Notes: generated by a model not told the origin, from the sequence alone. A stretch of 8,630 nt of DNA from Patescibacteria group bacterium (GCA_003512705.1 DOPF01000072.1:1-8630); one strand, 5' to 3'. Counted from the first letter of the stretch, positions 1 to 6,777 are shown. A program made the numbers and translations.

Positions 1-1
1 G

Positions 2-10
2 TGGTATAAT
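2..10 (+). promoter_or_regulatory. Extended -10 promoter element of the ArsR-like gene
   Basis: TGGTATAAT is a perfect TATAAT hexamer (5-10) with the TG of an extended -10. Transcription would start near position 17, only about 6 nt before the ATG at 23. Any -35 box lies outside the window. The -10 overlaps a small inverted repeat, ATAAT-GAT-ATTAT (6-18), which could be an operator for the regulator itself; that last point is speculation. Confidence 0.6.
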
Positions 11-22
11 GATATTATATAT

Positions 23-295
23 ATGACGATTAAATACTTAGAAAAGATTTTCAAATCACTGGCCACCCGTAAGAGGTTGGAGATTATCAAATTACTGACA
101 ACCCAAGGGGGAATGTCGGTGAGCGACATTGCTAATCGTATTAAACTGTCTTTGAAGTCAACTTCTAAACACTTAATTGTGCTGCGACAGGCCGGATTTT
201 TGGATAGGGAGCAAAAGCAATACGATGCCCTATACTCGCTCGCGGCTGATTTATCCAGCCACGAGCGATATCTGCTTAAATTGGTATCCGATTGA
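23..295 (+). CDS. ArsR-like winged helix-turn-helix transcriptional regulator
   Basis: This 90-residue protein looks like a minimal ArsR/SmtB-type DNA-binding domain. The N-terminal helix carries the family-like pattern of a 'lead' helix (KSLATRKRLEIIKLL, residues 11-25). It is followed by a helix-turn-helix at about 31-59 (SVSDIANRIKLS, then STSKHLIVLRQAGFL) and a short wing (about 60-72). It has no cysteine, and the usual metal-binding ELCVCD-type motif is missing, so sensing of thiophilic metals by that site is unlikely; the ligand is unknown. It would act as a dimeric repressor in the cytoplasm. The ATG at 23 is chosen because a TATAAT box ends 12 nt upstream. The frame stays open to the left edge, so a longer protein cannot be fully excluded. 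The next gene, 81 nt downstream, has its own promoter, so regulation of it is possible but unproven. No terminator is visible after the gene. Confidence 0.75.
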   Translation: MTIKYLEKIFKSLATRKRLEIIKLLTTQGGMSVSDIANRIKLSLKSTSKHLIVLRQAGFLDREQKQYDALYSLAADLSSHERYLLKLVSD

Positions 296-304
296 TAATT
301 TAGA

Positions 305-333
305 TTGAACCGATTCGTGCGAAAGGGTACAAT
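305..333 (+). promoter_or_regulatory. Sigma70-like promoter of the SDR gene
   Basis: TTGAAC (305-310), a 17-nt spacer and TACAAT (328-333; 5 of 6 matches to TATAAT). The predicted start of transcription is near 340, giving a leader of about 37 nt without a Shine-Dalgarno sequence. The leader contains two copies of ACTAATTA (354-361 and 368-375). A weaker -10-like TATCAC (364-369) lies 7 nt before the ATG and could be an alternative, nearly leaderless promoter. Confidence 0.55.
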
Positions 334-376
334 TTGGGAAAATTGAATATTCTACTAATTAATTATCACTAATTAT

Positions 377-1174
377 ATGTCTAAGCCATCAATATCGCAA
401 TTAATTAATCTCAAAAACAAAATTGCTATCGTCACTGGCGGGGCGATGGGTATTGGGTTCGGCATAGTATCTCGATTAGTTGAAGCCGGGGCCAATGTGG
501 TTATAGCCGACCTTGATGCTAAAGCTGCCCAAGAAGCTGCTCTAAAGTTTGGCGCTTCGGCTCTAGGGGTGGCAGTTGATGTGTCTTCAGACGAGCAAGT
601 AGATAATTTAGTTGCGGAAGCTGTGAAAAAGTTTGGGGGCATAGACATACTTGTAAATAACGCTGGTATTTATCCAAATGAACCAGTCATGAAAATGCCC
701 ACCAAAGATTTTGATAAAGTCATTGCGGTAAATTTGCGCGGGGCTTATTTGTGCACCAAAAAAGTTGCCGAGGTAATGATAAAGCAGGGCCGCGGCGGAA
801 GAATTATTAACATAACTTCTATAGACGCCCTGCATCCATCTATGGTGGGCTTAGCGCATTATGACGCGTCTAAACATGGCTTATGGGGTTTTACCAAAAA
901 TATCGCGTTAGAGTTAGCGCCGCATAAGATTTGGGTTAACGCTATAGCGCCTGGTGGTATTACTACCCCGGGCGTGCAGAAACTACAATCCAAAGCTGTG
1001 CCGGCTGGCGCCGATATGGAAAAGGTATTGGCGGCGTTCTTGGCGAAAATACCCATGGGTCGTATGGGCGAGCCAGATGACATTGGCCGGGTAGTATTAT
1101 TTTTAGCATCAGACCTGTCTTCCTACATAACCGGGACGCAATTGGTGGTTGATGGCGGCGTGTTATTATCGTAA
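377..1174 (+). CDS. Short-chain dehydrogenase/reductase (SDR), classical type, NAD(P)-dependent
   Basis: A 265-residue classical SDR, a cytosolic Rossmann-fold oxidoreductase that interconverts alcohol and carbonyl groups. Visible motifs in order are the dinucleotide-binding TGGAMGIG (20-27), an acidic Asp45 at the end of strand 2 that usually favours NAD(H) over NADP(H), NNAG (94-97), Asn119, catalytic Ser148, the Tyr162-x-x-x-Lys166 pair, and the APGGITTPG loop (191-199). The C-terminal GTQLVVDGG (253-261) is typical of the FabG/glucose-dehydrogenase-like branch. All members of the catalytic Asn-Ser-Tyr-Lys tetrad are present, so the enzyme should be active. The substrate cannot be read from the sequence: 3-oxoacyl-ACP reductase, sugar dehydrogenase or another alcohol dehydrogenase are all possible, and no fatty-acid genes are nearby to favour FabG. 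The length is normal. The start follows a promoter and there is no Shine-Dalgarno sequence. The next gene starts 41 nt later from its own promoter. Confidence 0.9.
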   Translation: MSKPSISQLINLKNKIAIVTGGAMGIGFGIVSRLVEAGANVVIADLDAKAAQEAALKFGASALGVAVDVSSDEQVDNLVAEAVKKFGGIDILVNNAGIYPNEPVMKMPTKDFDKVIAVNLRGAYLCTKKVAEVMIKQGRGGRIINITSIDALHPSMVGLAHYDASKHGLWGFTKNIALELAPHKIWVNAIAPGGITTPGVQKLQSKAVPAGADMEKVLAAFLAKIPMGRMGEPDDIGRVVLFLASDLSSYITGTQLVVDGGVLLS

Positions 1175-1180
1175 TCAAAT

Positions 1181-1209
1181 TTGCTAGCTAGCTGGTTATA
1201 AGCTAAAAT
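1181..1209 (+). promoter_or_regulatory. proS promoter placed for a leaderless mRNA
   Basis: TTGCTA (1181-1186), a 17-nt spacer and TAAAAT (1204-1209). Counting seven bases past the -10 puts the first transcribed base on the A of the proS ATG at 1216, so the transcript is predicted to be leaderless. The spacer contains most of the 10-nt palindrome GCTAGCTAGC (1183-1192). The lysS promoter has almost the same boxes and the same spacer length. Confidence 0.65.
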
Positions 1210-1215
1210 AGTTTT

Positions 1216-2457
1216 ATGCTGCAATCAAAATTATTTACTAAAACCAGCAAAACAATTTCCCACGACGACCCCTCGGTTAATGCTCGACTTTTAACCAAAG
1301 CGGGATTTATTGACAAACAAATGTCGGGGGCTTATAGTTACTTGCCGCTGGGGTTTAGGGTGTTAAATAATATAGAAAATATCATTAGGCAGGAGATGAA
1401 TGCGATTGGCGCCCAGGAATTAATAATGACGTCATTACAGCCCAGGGACTTATGGGAGACGACTAAGCGGTGGGTGACATCGGAAGAGATAATGTATAAA
1501 TTTCAGGAAGCGTCTGGTCAGGCAGTTGGGTTGGCGTGGACTCACGAAGAAGCTATTAGCAAAATAGCCAGTCGTTTTATATCATCGTATCGCGACCTGC
1601 CGAGGTATGTTTACCAAATTCAGACCAAGTTCAGAAACGAGCCTAGGGCTAAGTCGGGTATTTTGCGTACGCGGGAATTTTTGATGAAGGATTTATACAG
1701 TTTTCATGCCACCGAGAGTGATTTAGATGATTACTATGACATTGTAAAGCAAGCCTATACCAAGATTTTTACGCGTTGCGGCTTAAAGACCTTGATAGTG
1801 GAGGCGTCGGGTGGGGCTTTTACCAAACAATTTAGCCATGAGTTTCAAGTGTTAACACCGGCCGGCGAAGATAATATTATTTATTGTGATTTTTGTAATT
1901 GGGCGCAAAATAAGGAAGTAGCTCAGGTTAAGGTTGGCCAAAATTGCCCAGAATGTGATCACAAAGTTAAAGATGGTAGAGCCATTGAAGTGGGAAATAT
2001 ATTTAAACTCGGGACAAAGTTTTCTGAAGCTTTTGGTCTAAAGTATACCGATGAGTCAGGTAACAGCAAATTAGTTATTATGGCTTCGTACGGTATTGGG
2101 CCCGGGCGGGTGATGGGTTCGATAGTGGAAGTGAGTCATGATGATGACGGTATTTTATGGCCACATGAAGTTGCGCCTTTCCCCGTTCACCTAATAGCGG
2201 TGGGTGAAAGTGATAAAGTAAGCAAGTCCGCTCAGGAGGTCTACAAAAAATTAACCAAGGAGCTTGGGGAAGTTCTTTATGACGATAGGGTTGAAACTGC
2301 TGGTATAAAATTTAAGGACGCCGATTTAATTGGCGTACCCTGGAGGATAGTTGTCAGCGAAAAAACCGGCAGCCAGGTTGAGATAAAAGCGCGCGGGGAT
2401 GGGAAAAGTGAATTGGTTAGCTTACCGGCGGCACTGAATAAAATAATTGTTCGGTAA
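1216..2457 (+). CDS. proS: Prolyl-tRNA synthetase, short form without the editing (INS) domain
   Basis: A class II aminoacyl-tRNA synthetase that activates proline with ATP and loads it on tRNA-Pro. The 413 residues show the catalytic core with the TxE region (WTHEE, 108-112), motif 2 (FRNEPRAKSGILRTREF, 139-155) and motif 3 (YGIGPGR, 292-298; YGIGVSR is more usual). The C-terminal anticodon-binding domain spans about 320-413. Typical bacterial ProRS is near 570 residues because a roughly 180-residue INS domain, which hydrolyses mischarged Ala-tRNA-Pro, sits between motifs 2 and 3. Here that place holds only about 35 residues with two CxxC pairs (Cys224/Cys227 and Cys244/Cys247), likely a small zinc ribbon, before IEVGNIFKLGTKFSEAF (257-273). 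The ATG is fixed by the promoter ending 6 nt upstream and by the normal N-terminus. No terminator is visible before mreB, 52 nt downstream. Confidence 0.96.
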   Translation: MLQSKLFTKTSKTISHDDPSVNARLLTKAGFIDKQMSGAYSYLPLGFRVLNNIENIIRQEMNAIGAQELIMTSLQPRDLWETTKRWVTSEEIMYKFQEASGQAVGLAWTHEEAISKIASRFISSYRDLPRYVYQIQTKFRNEPRAKSGILRTREFLMKDLYSFHATESDLDDYYDIVKQAYTKIFTRCGLKTLIVEASGGAFTKQFSHEFQVLTPAGEDNIIYCDFCNWAQNKEVAQVKVGQNCPECDHKVKDGRAIEVGNIFKLGTKFSEAFGLKYTDESGNSKLVIMASYGIGPGRVMGSIVEVSHDDDGILWPHEVAPFPVHLIAVGESDKVSKSAQEVYKKLTKELGEVLYDDRVETAGIKFKDADLIGVPWRIVVSEKTGSQVEIKARGDGKSELVSLPAALNKIIVR

Positions 2458-2473
2458 TTTAAGCCTGCCCCTC

Positions 2474-2501
2474 TAGACAGTTTTAAAAAAAAGGTTACAC
2501 T
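2474..2501 (+). promoter_or_regulatory. Promoter of the mreBCD-PBP2 operon
   Basis: TAGACA (2474-2479, 5 of 6 matches to TTGACA), a 16-nt spacer containing an A-tract, and TACACT (2496-2501, 4 of 6 matches). The predicted transcription start is near 2508, leaving 0-2 nt before the mreB ATG at 2510. This is the only promoter seen for the four-gene operon. It suggests a leaderless or almost leaderless mRNA. Confidence 0.55.
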
Positions 2502-2509
2502 AAAGTCAT

Positions 2510-3562
2510 ATGTTTAGGAATTTTTTTGGTACTTTTTCTCGCGACATGGGTATTGATTTGGGTACCGCCAATACTTTGGTGTATGTGAAAGATAAAGGTA
2601 TCATCATAAACGAGCCGTCAATCGTATCTGTTAACACCCGTACTGATCAAATATTAGCAGTGGGTGAGGAGGCTAGGAAAATGTTAGGTAAAACGCCGCC
2701 GCATATTGTGGCCACCCGTCCATTAGTAGGTGGTGTAATTTCGGATTTTGAAGTGACGGAAAAAATGCTGAAGTATTTTATTGATCGCGTGCATAAAGAA
2801 AGCGCGGCCATTGCTCCGCGTCCCCGGGTGGTCATTGGCATACCGCTGGATGTAACCGAGGTTGAACGCAAGGCGGTTGAAGACGCCGCGCTATCGGCCG
2901 GCGCTCGTGAAGTTATGCTGGTTGAAGAACCGATGGCCGCGGCCTTGGGTGCGCGCTTGCCAATACGTGAACCCAGCGGTAATTTAATTCTTGATATCGG
3001 CGGAGGCACAACTGAAATAGCCGTTATATCACTCGGTGGCGTCGTAACAGCACAGTCATTGCGCGTAGCCGGTGACGAATTTACCGACGCAATAATACAG
3101 TATATGCGGGATCATTTTAATCTGTTGGTGGGCATTAAAACCGCCGAGGACGTAAAAATCAGGCTGGGCAACGTTATGGCCGCCTCTAAACCATTGTCGA
3201 TGTTTGTGCGCGGCCGCGATTTGATTACCGGCTTGCCTCGAGAAGTTACGGTTACTGATGGTGAAATTCGCGAAGCGCTTTTAAAGATCGTTAAATTAAT
3301 CATTGAACATATCAGGGCCACTATTGAAAGTACGCCACCGGAATTAGCTGCGGATATTTATCAGCGCGGTTTGGTAATGGTGGGTGGGGGATCGCAGCTT
3401 AAAGGGTTAGATAAATTAATATCTAAAGAGCTGGCTATTCCAGCGCAACTAGCCGACGACCCTTTAACTTGTGTCGTCAGGGGTACGGGCATTATTCTGG
3501 AAGATTTGGAACATACGTCTGATTTATTGTTGCCTAAACGTGAGGCCGCTACCATAAGATAA
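2510..3562 (+). CDS. mreB: Rod-shape determining actin homologue MreB
   Basis: An ATP-binding bacterial actin that forms short membrane-attached filaments and positions the elongasome for lateral wall synthesis. The actin-fold signature is complete: phosphate-1 loop MGIDLGTANTLVYV (13-26), the VEEPMAAALGA segment (138-148) with the expected catalytic-loop glutamate, phosphate-2 loop LDIGGGTTEIAV (161-172) and the adenosine motif VMVGGGSQLKGLD (289-301). Its 350 residues are normal for MreB (about 330-350). The first ten residues are rich in Phe (MFRNFFGTFS) and likely form the amphipathic membrane-binding segment known in other MreBs. It heads a tight operon; mreC begins 2 nt after the stop. 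No Shine-Dalgarno sequence precedes the ATG, and the nearest AAGG is 15 nt away and overlaps the promoter spacer. The FtsA, Hsp70 and Mbl alternatives are unlikely: Mbl is a paralogue with the same fold, but the position before mreC favours MreB. Confidence 0.97.
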   Translation: MFRNFFGTFSRDMGIDLGTANTLVYVKDKGIIINEPSIVSVNTRTDQILAVGEEARKMLGKTPPHIVATRPLVGGVISDFEVTEKMLKYFIDRVHKESAAIAPRPRVVIGIPLDVTEVERKAVEDAALSAGAREVMLVEEPMAAALGARLPIREPSGNLILDIGGGTTEIAVISLGGVVTAQSLRVAGDEFTDAIIQYMRDHFNLLVGIKTAEDVKIRLGNVMAASKPLSMFVRGRDLITGLPREVTVTDGEIREALLKIVKLIIEHIRATIESTPPELAADIYQRGLVMVGGGSQLKGLDKLISKELAIPAQLADDPLTCVVRGTGIILEDLEHTSDLLLPKREAATIR

Positions 3563-3564
3563 AT

Positions 3565-4314
3565 ATGGCTGGGTGGGGAACAACAAAATATTATTTAGTT
3601 GGTTTACTGGTAGTGGGCGCGTTTATTTTAACCCGTACTTCTAATTGGCAGTGGTGGCAAAATTATACCCGGCCGCTTATGGAGATGCCGCTAGCCGTTG
3701 GCTATGCTTGGGGGCAGGAAGTAATATCTAACACCACCGACCAGGTCGAGTTGGTGGGCATCACTTTAGAACAACAATTAGCGACACTGCAACGGGAAAA
3801 TGATGAATTAAGACGGGAATTGGGACTCAAACTGTCGGAGCCAGCGAGCGAGGTGGCAGTGGAAATAATCGGTCGACGGCAGGACGAGTTAGCCACCACT
3901 TACTTAGTGAACCGTGGCGCCGAAAGCGGCGTTAAACCTGGCTTGGCTGTAAGCAGTCAAGGCGTATTAGTAGGTACGGTATTAAGAGTTACACCCACCA
4001 GTTCCGAAATTGTGTTGGTGACCTCGCCGCTAAATACCATAACCGCGGAAGTGCAAAATACAGCTACTAGTCGCGGCGTCATTGAGGGTGAATTTAATTT
4101 AGCGGTGCGGTTATTTTTTGTGCCCGCGGCTGACGAATTATCAGCCGGGGACAGTGTGATAACCAGTGGTTTAGACGAGCTAATTCCGCGCGGATTAATA
4201 ATTGGCAAAGCCGCGTCGGTTGATTTTAAAGACGGGGATTTTTTTAAGTCGGCGGTGGTGGTTTCACCTTTGGATATAATTAAAGTACGATTTCTAAAAA
4301 TTATATTACGCTAA
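3565..4314 (+). CDS. mreC: Rod-shape determining protein MreC
   Basis: A bitopic membrane protein that links MreB filaments to PBP2 and is thought to activate PBP2. Its 249 residues show a short cytoplasmic N-terminus, one membrane helix (about 9-23, YYLVGLLVVGAFILT), a coiled coil (about 66-92, LEQQLATLQRENDELRRELG) for dimerisation, and then the extracytoplasmic beta domain (about 98-249). The beta domain carries the family patterns VNRGAESGVKPGLAV (115-129), VGTVLRVTPTSSEIVLVT and DSVITSGLDELIPRGLIIG. The length is at the short end; E. coli MreC is 367 residues, but Gram-positive forms are around 280. The missing part corresponds to the long linker and tail. It starts 2 nt after mreB and stops 1 nt before mreD, so translational coupling is likely in the absence of a ribosome-binding site. 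Confidence 0.93.
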   Translation: MAGWGTTKYYLVGLLVVGAFILTRTSNWQWWQNYTRPLMEMPLAVGYAWGQEVISNTTDQVELVGITLEQQLATLQRENDELRRELGLKLSEPASEVAVEIIGRRQDELATTYLVNRGAESGVKPGLAVSSQGVLVGTVLRVTPTSSEIVLVTSPLNTITAEVQNTATSRGVIEGEFNLAVRLFFVPAADELSAGDSVITSGLDELIPRGLIIGKAASVDFKDGDFFKSAVVVSPLDIIKVRFLKIILR

Positions 4315-4315
4315 T

Positions 4316-4807
4316 ATGTGGCTCGCGTTGGGTATAGCTATAAGTTGGCTATTTTTAATAATGGAAAATTTTTTTAGCAGTTGGCTGCCTTTTAATATTG
4401 ATCTAAGCTTAGCCATGGGCCTAGCTATTTATTTGTCAGTCAATAAAAAAATGGGTTTTACGGTACTAGTCGCCGGGGCGTTGTGGCAAGATGTTTTATT
4501 TAACCCCACTTTACCAGTAACTACTGCGGCCATCATTATTAGTTGGTGGTTATGGCAAAGGTTTGTTGATGAGCACTTAGCGCCGCTGGGGCGGGTGACG
4601 GTATTAGCCTCGGCCGCGAGTTGGCTTGCCCTTTACCTTATTTCGCATTGGTTATTAAGTTGGTTGCCGTTTTGGTTAGGGGATACGCCGCTTTACCCCG
4701 GGGCGGCGGTAAGCCCCGGTTTATTAATCGCCGGCTGGGCGGCTAATTTAGTTCTATTAGTCGGTGCGGTGTTGTTAGTATCTAAAAAAGTACGCCAACC
4801 ACAATGA
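4316..4807 (+). CDS. mreD: MreD-like integral membrane protein of the elongasome
   Basis: A 163-residue, very hydrophobic protein with about five or six predicted membrane segments (roughly 2-19, 28-42, 47-61, 65-82, 94-119 and 133-156) and a positively charged C-terminal tail (SKKVRQPQ). MreD sequences are poorly conserved and the call rests mainly on length, topology and position between mreC and PBP2, where MreD is normally found. The family-typical short acidic turn after a central helix may be represented by LWQDVLFNP (56-64). It contains 12 Trp (positions 2, 11, 23, 57, 77, 78, 80, 103, 112, 116, 120, 141), more than 7% of residues, which is unusual. The ATG lies 1 nt after the mreC stop and there is no Shine-Dalgarno sequence. 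Its stop overlaps the start of the PBP2 gene in an ATGA. The role in elongasome assembly is inferred from the neighbours. Confidence 0.82.
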   Translation: MWLALGIAISWLFLIMENFFSSWLPFNIDLSLAMGLAIYLSVNKKMGFTVLVAGALWQDVLFNPTLPVTTAAIIISWWLWQRFVDEHLAPLGRVTVLASAASWLALYLISHWLLSWLPFWLGDTPLYPGAAVSPGLLIAGWAANLVLLVGAVLLVSKKVRQPQ

Positions 4808-6711
4808 TAAATAAACGTGACCCCTTCAGCATTAAAATAGCTGGCGGTGACATTGCCGACCGAGATTTGCCCGGCTTTTCTGATCGTCGATACGAAGGAA
4901 CGGGTATACCAGCGCCGGAAGTTAGTAGTTTACAGCGCGCCATCCACCCACTTTTTACCAAGTTGGTTATCGCATTATTAGTTATCGTCGGGGCAGTACT
5001 TTTAGGGCGGTTGCTGTGGTTGCAAGTGGCGCAGGGTCAACAGTACCGCCAGGTGGCTGAAGGTAATAGAATTCGCCTGGAAGTTATACCCGCTCAACGA
5101 GGGTTAATCTTTGATTCACACGGCTTGCCCGTGGCGGTTAATACACCCAATCTGGCATTGGTGTTAGTTCCAGCTGACGCTTCCACTACGTCGGCGGAAC
5201 GGAAAATGCTTTTTGATGAGGTGGCTAAGATTGCGGATATTGCAGCTGGAGATGTCAGTAGCATAGATTGGCATTCGTACGTGCCCATAACACTAGCCGA
5301 ACACCTGTCCCAAGACCAAGCGGTTAGACTGGTTACACTGTCTAGCCGCCTAGCCGGTATGAGTGTAAAGATATTGCCGGAGCGAAAATATATTTTAGGC
5401 GACGCGGCGGCTCACTTGCTTGGTTATATGGGCGAGGTGTCGCCGGATGATTTAAAATTATTGAGTCTAGATTACCAGTACCACGATTATAAGGGCATAG
5501 CCGGAGTAGAAGACACCTGGGAGAGTGTACTAAGAGGTCAAACGGGCAAGCGTGAGGTAGAAGTAAACAATTTGGGTAAACCGCAGCAGGTTTATGCCTC
5601 GGTCGATCCGGTGGCGGGCACTAATATAACTTTAACCGTCGATAGTGAGTTGCAAAATATACTGGTGGCGGCGGTAAAGCGCACGCTGGTGGCCAATCAT
5701 AAAACCAAAGGCGCGGCCGTGGCCCTTGATCCGCAAACCGGAGCTATATTAGCCCTAGCTTCTTTTCCCACTTTTGATCCTAACCTTTTTTCTACTGGCG
5801 GCGATCAAGCAGAGTTAGCCGCCATATTGGCCAATACCAATCAACCACTGTTTAACCGCGTGTATGCCGGTACTTATCCACCCGGTTCAACCATAAAACC
5901 GATCATTGGCATGGCCGCGCTAGAAGAGGGAATAATCACCACCAATACCACAGTTAATTCTGTTGGTGGTGTCTGGGCGGGCAATCGGTGGTTTGCGGAT
6001 TGGAAAGCCGGTGGGCATGGTCTAACTAATATTTATAAAGCCATCGCCGAGTCGGTCAACTCTTTCTTTTATATTGTGGGTGGCGGTACGGAAAATCGGG
6101 CCGGGCTGGGGCAAGAGTTATTGGCTTACTGGTTGCGGCGGTTTGGGTTTGGCCAAGTAACGGGTGTTAATTTATCAGGCGAGGCCGAGGGTTTGGTGCC
6201 GACACCAGAGTGGAAGCTCGACAATATTAAGGAACGCTGGTTTTTAGGCGATACTTATAACTTGTCAATCGGTCAGGGGAATTTATTGGTTAGTCCACTG
6301 CAATTAGCCAGCGCTTATGCCGCCTTAATAAATGGCGGAAATATTTGGCAGCCCCATTACGTAAAAGTTTTAATCAGCGCCACCGGCGATACGCAGGTTT
6401 ATGAACCGCGCCTTTTAAAAAGTCTGCCCGTAGACCGCACCAATTTGGAAATAATTTCCCGGGCGATGCGGGAAACGGTTTTAACCGGCAGCGCGCGCTC
6501 GCTAGGTTCCGTACCCGCGGCGGTCGCCGGTAAAACCGGTACTGCCCAGGCCCCGGGCGGCGAACCCCATGCCTGGTTTGCCGGCTACCTACCTTTTGAT
6601 AGCCCGCGGTTATTGATGGTTGTTTTAATTGAAAATGGAGTTGAAGGTTCGGTAGCCGCCGTGCCGGTGGCACGTGAAGTTTTTACCTGGTTCGCCCAAA
6701 ATCGGCTTTGA
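4804..6711 (+). CDS. mrdA: Penicillin-binding protein 2 (peptidoglycan D,D-transpeptidase)
   Basis: A class B penicillin-binding protein that cross-links peptidoglycan during cell elongation. The 635 residues start with a soluble, charged extension of about 50 residues, then one membrane anchor (about 52-74), a pedestal/dimerisation domain (about 85-280, including VIPAQRGLIFDSHGLPVAV at 95-113) and the transpeptidase domain (about 290-635). All three catalytic motifs are present: Ser362-Thr-Ile-Lys365 with the nucleophilic Ser, Ser417-Val-Asn419, and Lys577-Thr-Gly-Thr580. The D/W/GGHG stretch before the SxN motif (FADWKAGGHG, 396-405) is typical of the MrdA branch. In the pedestal motif, the usual RGxIxDRxG has Ser in place of the second Arg (DSHG). 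The start is set by the ATGA overlap with mreD. It closes the operon; rodA (mrdB), its usual partner, does not follow. FtsI/PBP3 is the main alternative, but the mreBCD context supports PBP2. Confidence 0.95.
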   Translation: MINKRDPFSIKIAGGDIADRDLPGFSDRRYEGTGIPAPEVSSLQRAIHPLFTKLVIALLVIVGAVLLGRLLWLQVAQGQQYRQVAEGNRIRLEVIPAQRGLIFDSHGLPVAVNTPNLALVLVPADASTTSAERKMLFDEVAKIADIAAGDVSSIDWHSYVPITLAEHLSQDQAVRLVTLSSRLAGMSVKILPERKYILGDAAAHLLGYMGEVSPDDLKLLSLDYQYHDYKGIAGVEDTWESVLRGQTGKREVEVNNLGKPQQVYASVDPVAGTNITLTVDSELQNILVAAVKRTLVANHKTKGAAVALDPQTGAILALASFPTFDPNLFSTGGDQAELAAILANTNQPLFNRVYAGTYPPGSTIKPIIGMAALEEGIITTNTTVNSVGGVWAGNRWFADWKAGGHGLTNIYKAIAESVNSFFYIVGGGTENRAGLGQELLAYWLRRFGFGQVTGVNLSGEAEGLVPTPEWKLDNIKERWFLGDTYNLSIGQGNLLVSPLQLASAYAALINGGNIWQPHYVKVLISATGDTQVYEPRLLKSLPVDRTNLEIISRAMRETVLTGSARSLGSVPAAVAGKTGTAQAPGGEPHAWFAGYLPFDSPRLLMVVLIENGVEGSVAAVPVAREVFTWFAQNRL

Positions 6712-6735
6712 GCAATTAGTCCGGGGCATCGGCCG

Positions 6736-6753
6736 GGCCCGCCTGCGCGGGCC
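6736..6753 (+). repeat. Perfect GC-rich hairpin downstream of the PBP2 gene
   Basis: GGCCCGC (6736-6742), loop CTGC (6743-6746) and GCGGGCC (6747-6753) form a perfect 7-bp all-G/C stem. It stands 25 nt after the PBP2 stop and is much more GC-rich than the other gaps. There is no T-run on either side, so it is not a classic intrinsic terminator, although it may protect or end the mRNA. The core CCCGCCTGCGCGGG resembles dispersed REP-like palindromes found in many bacteria; whether it is repeated in this genome cannot be told from one copy. Confidence 0.6.
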
Positions 6754-6754
6754 A

Positions 6755-6777
6755 CCGCCAGTGGTATACTACGGCGG
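6755..6777. promoter_or_regulatory. Inverted repeat enclosing an extended -10 promoter element
   Basis: TGGTATACT (6762-6770) is an extended -10 with the hexamer TATACT (6765-6770), almost identical to the GTGGTATAAT at the left end of the window. It sits inside an imperfect palindrome: CCGCC (6755-6759) pairs with GGCGG (6773-6777), and GTxGTA/TACxAC are symmetrical about 6766/6767, with one extra base at 6760. No good -35 is present. The start of transcription would be near 6777. The symmetry over the promoter suggests an operator or a hairpin; which one is not known. Confidence 0.45.

Noticed and set aside
2458..2509. Terminator between proS and mreB
   Set aside because: The T and A runs at 2481-2492 looked suggestive, but no stem of more than 3 bp precedes them; the stretch is better explained as the spacer of the mreB promoter.
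2647..3009. 120-codon open frame on the minus strand inside mreB
   Set aside because: It is fully covered by mreB, which has every actin-fold motif. The minus-strand product is Ser/Thr/Pro-rich with no recognisable domain, as expected of an antisense shadow.
6374..6673. 99-codon open frame on the minus strand over the end of the PBP2 gene
   Set aside because: It overlaps the KTGT region of PBP2, and its composition is Arg/Pro-rich from the GC-rich antisense. No promoter or domain supports it.
4804..6711. Use of TGA as a sense codon (Gracilibacteria-like code)
   Set aside because: The regulator, mreD and PBP2 genes end naturally at TGA at the normal family length, and no protein needs read-through.
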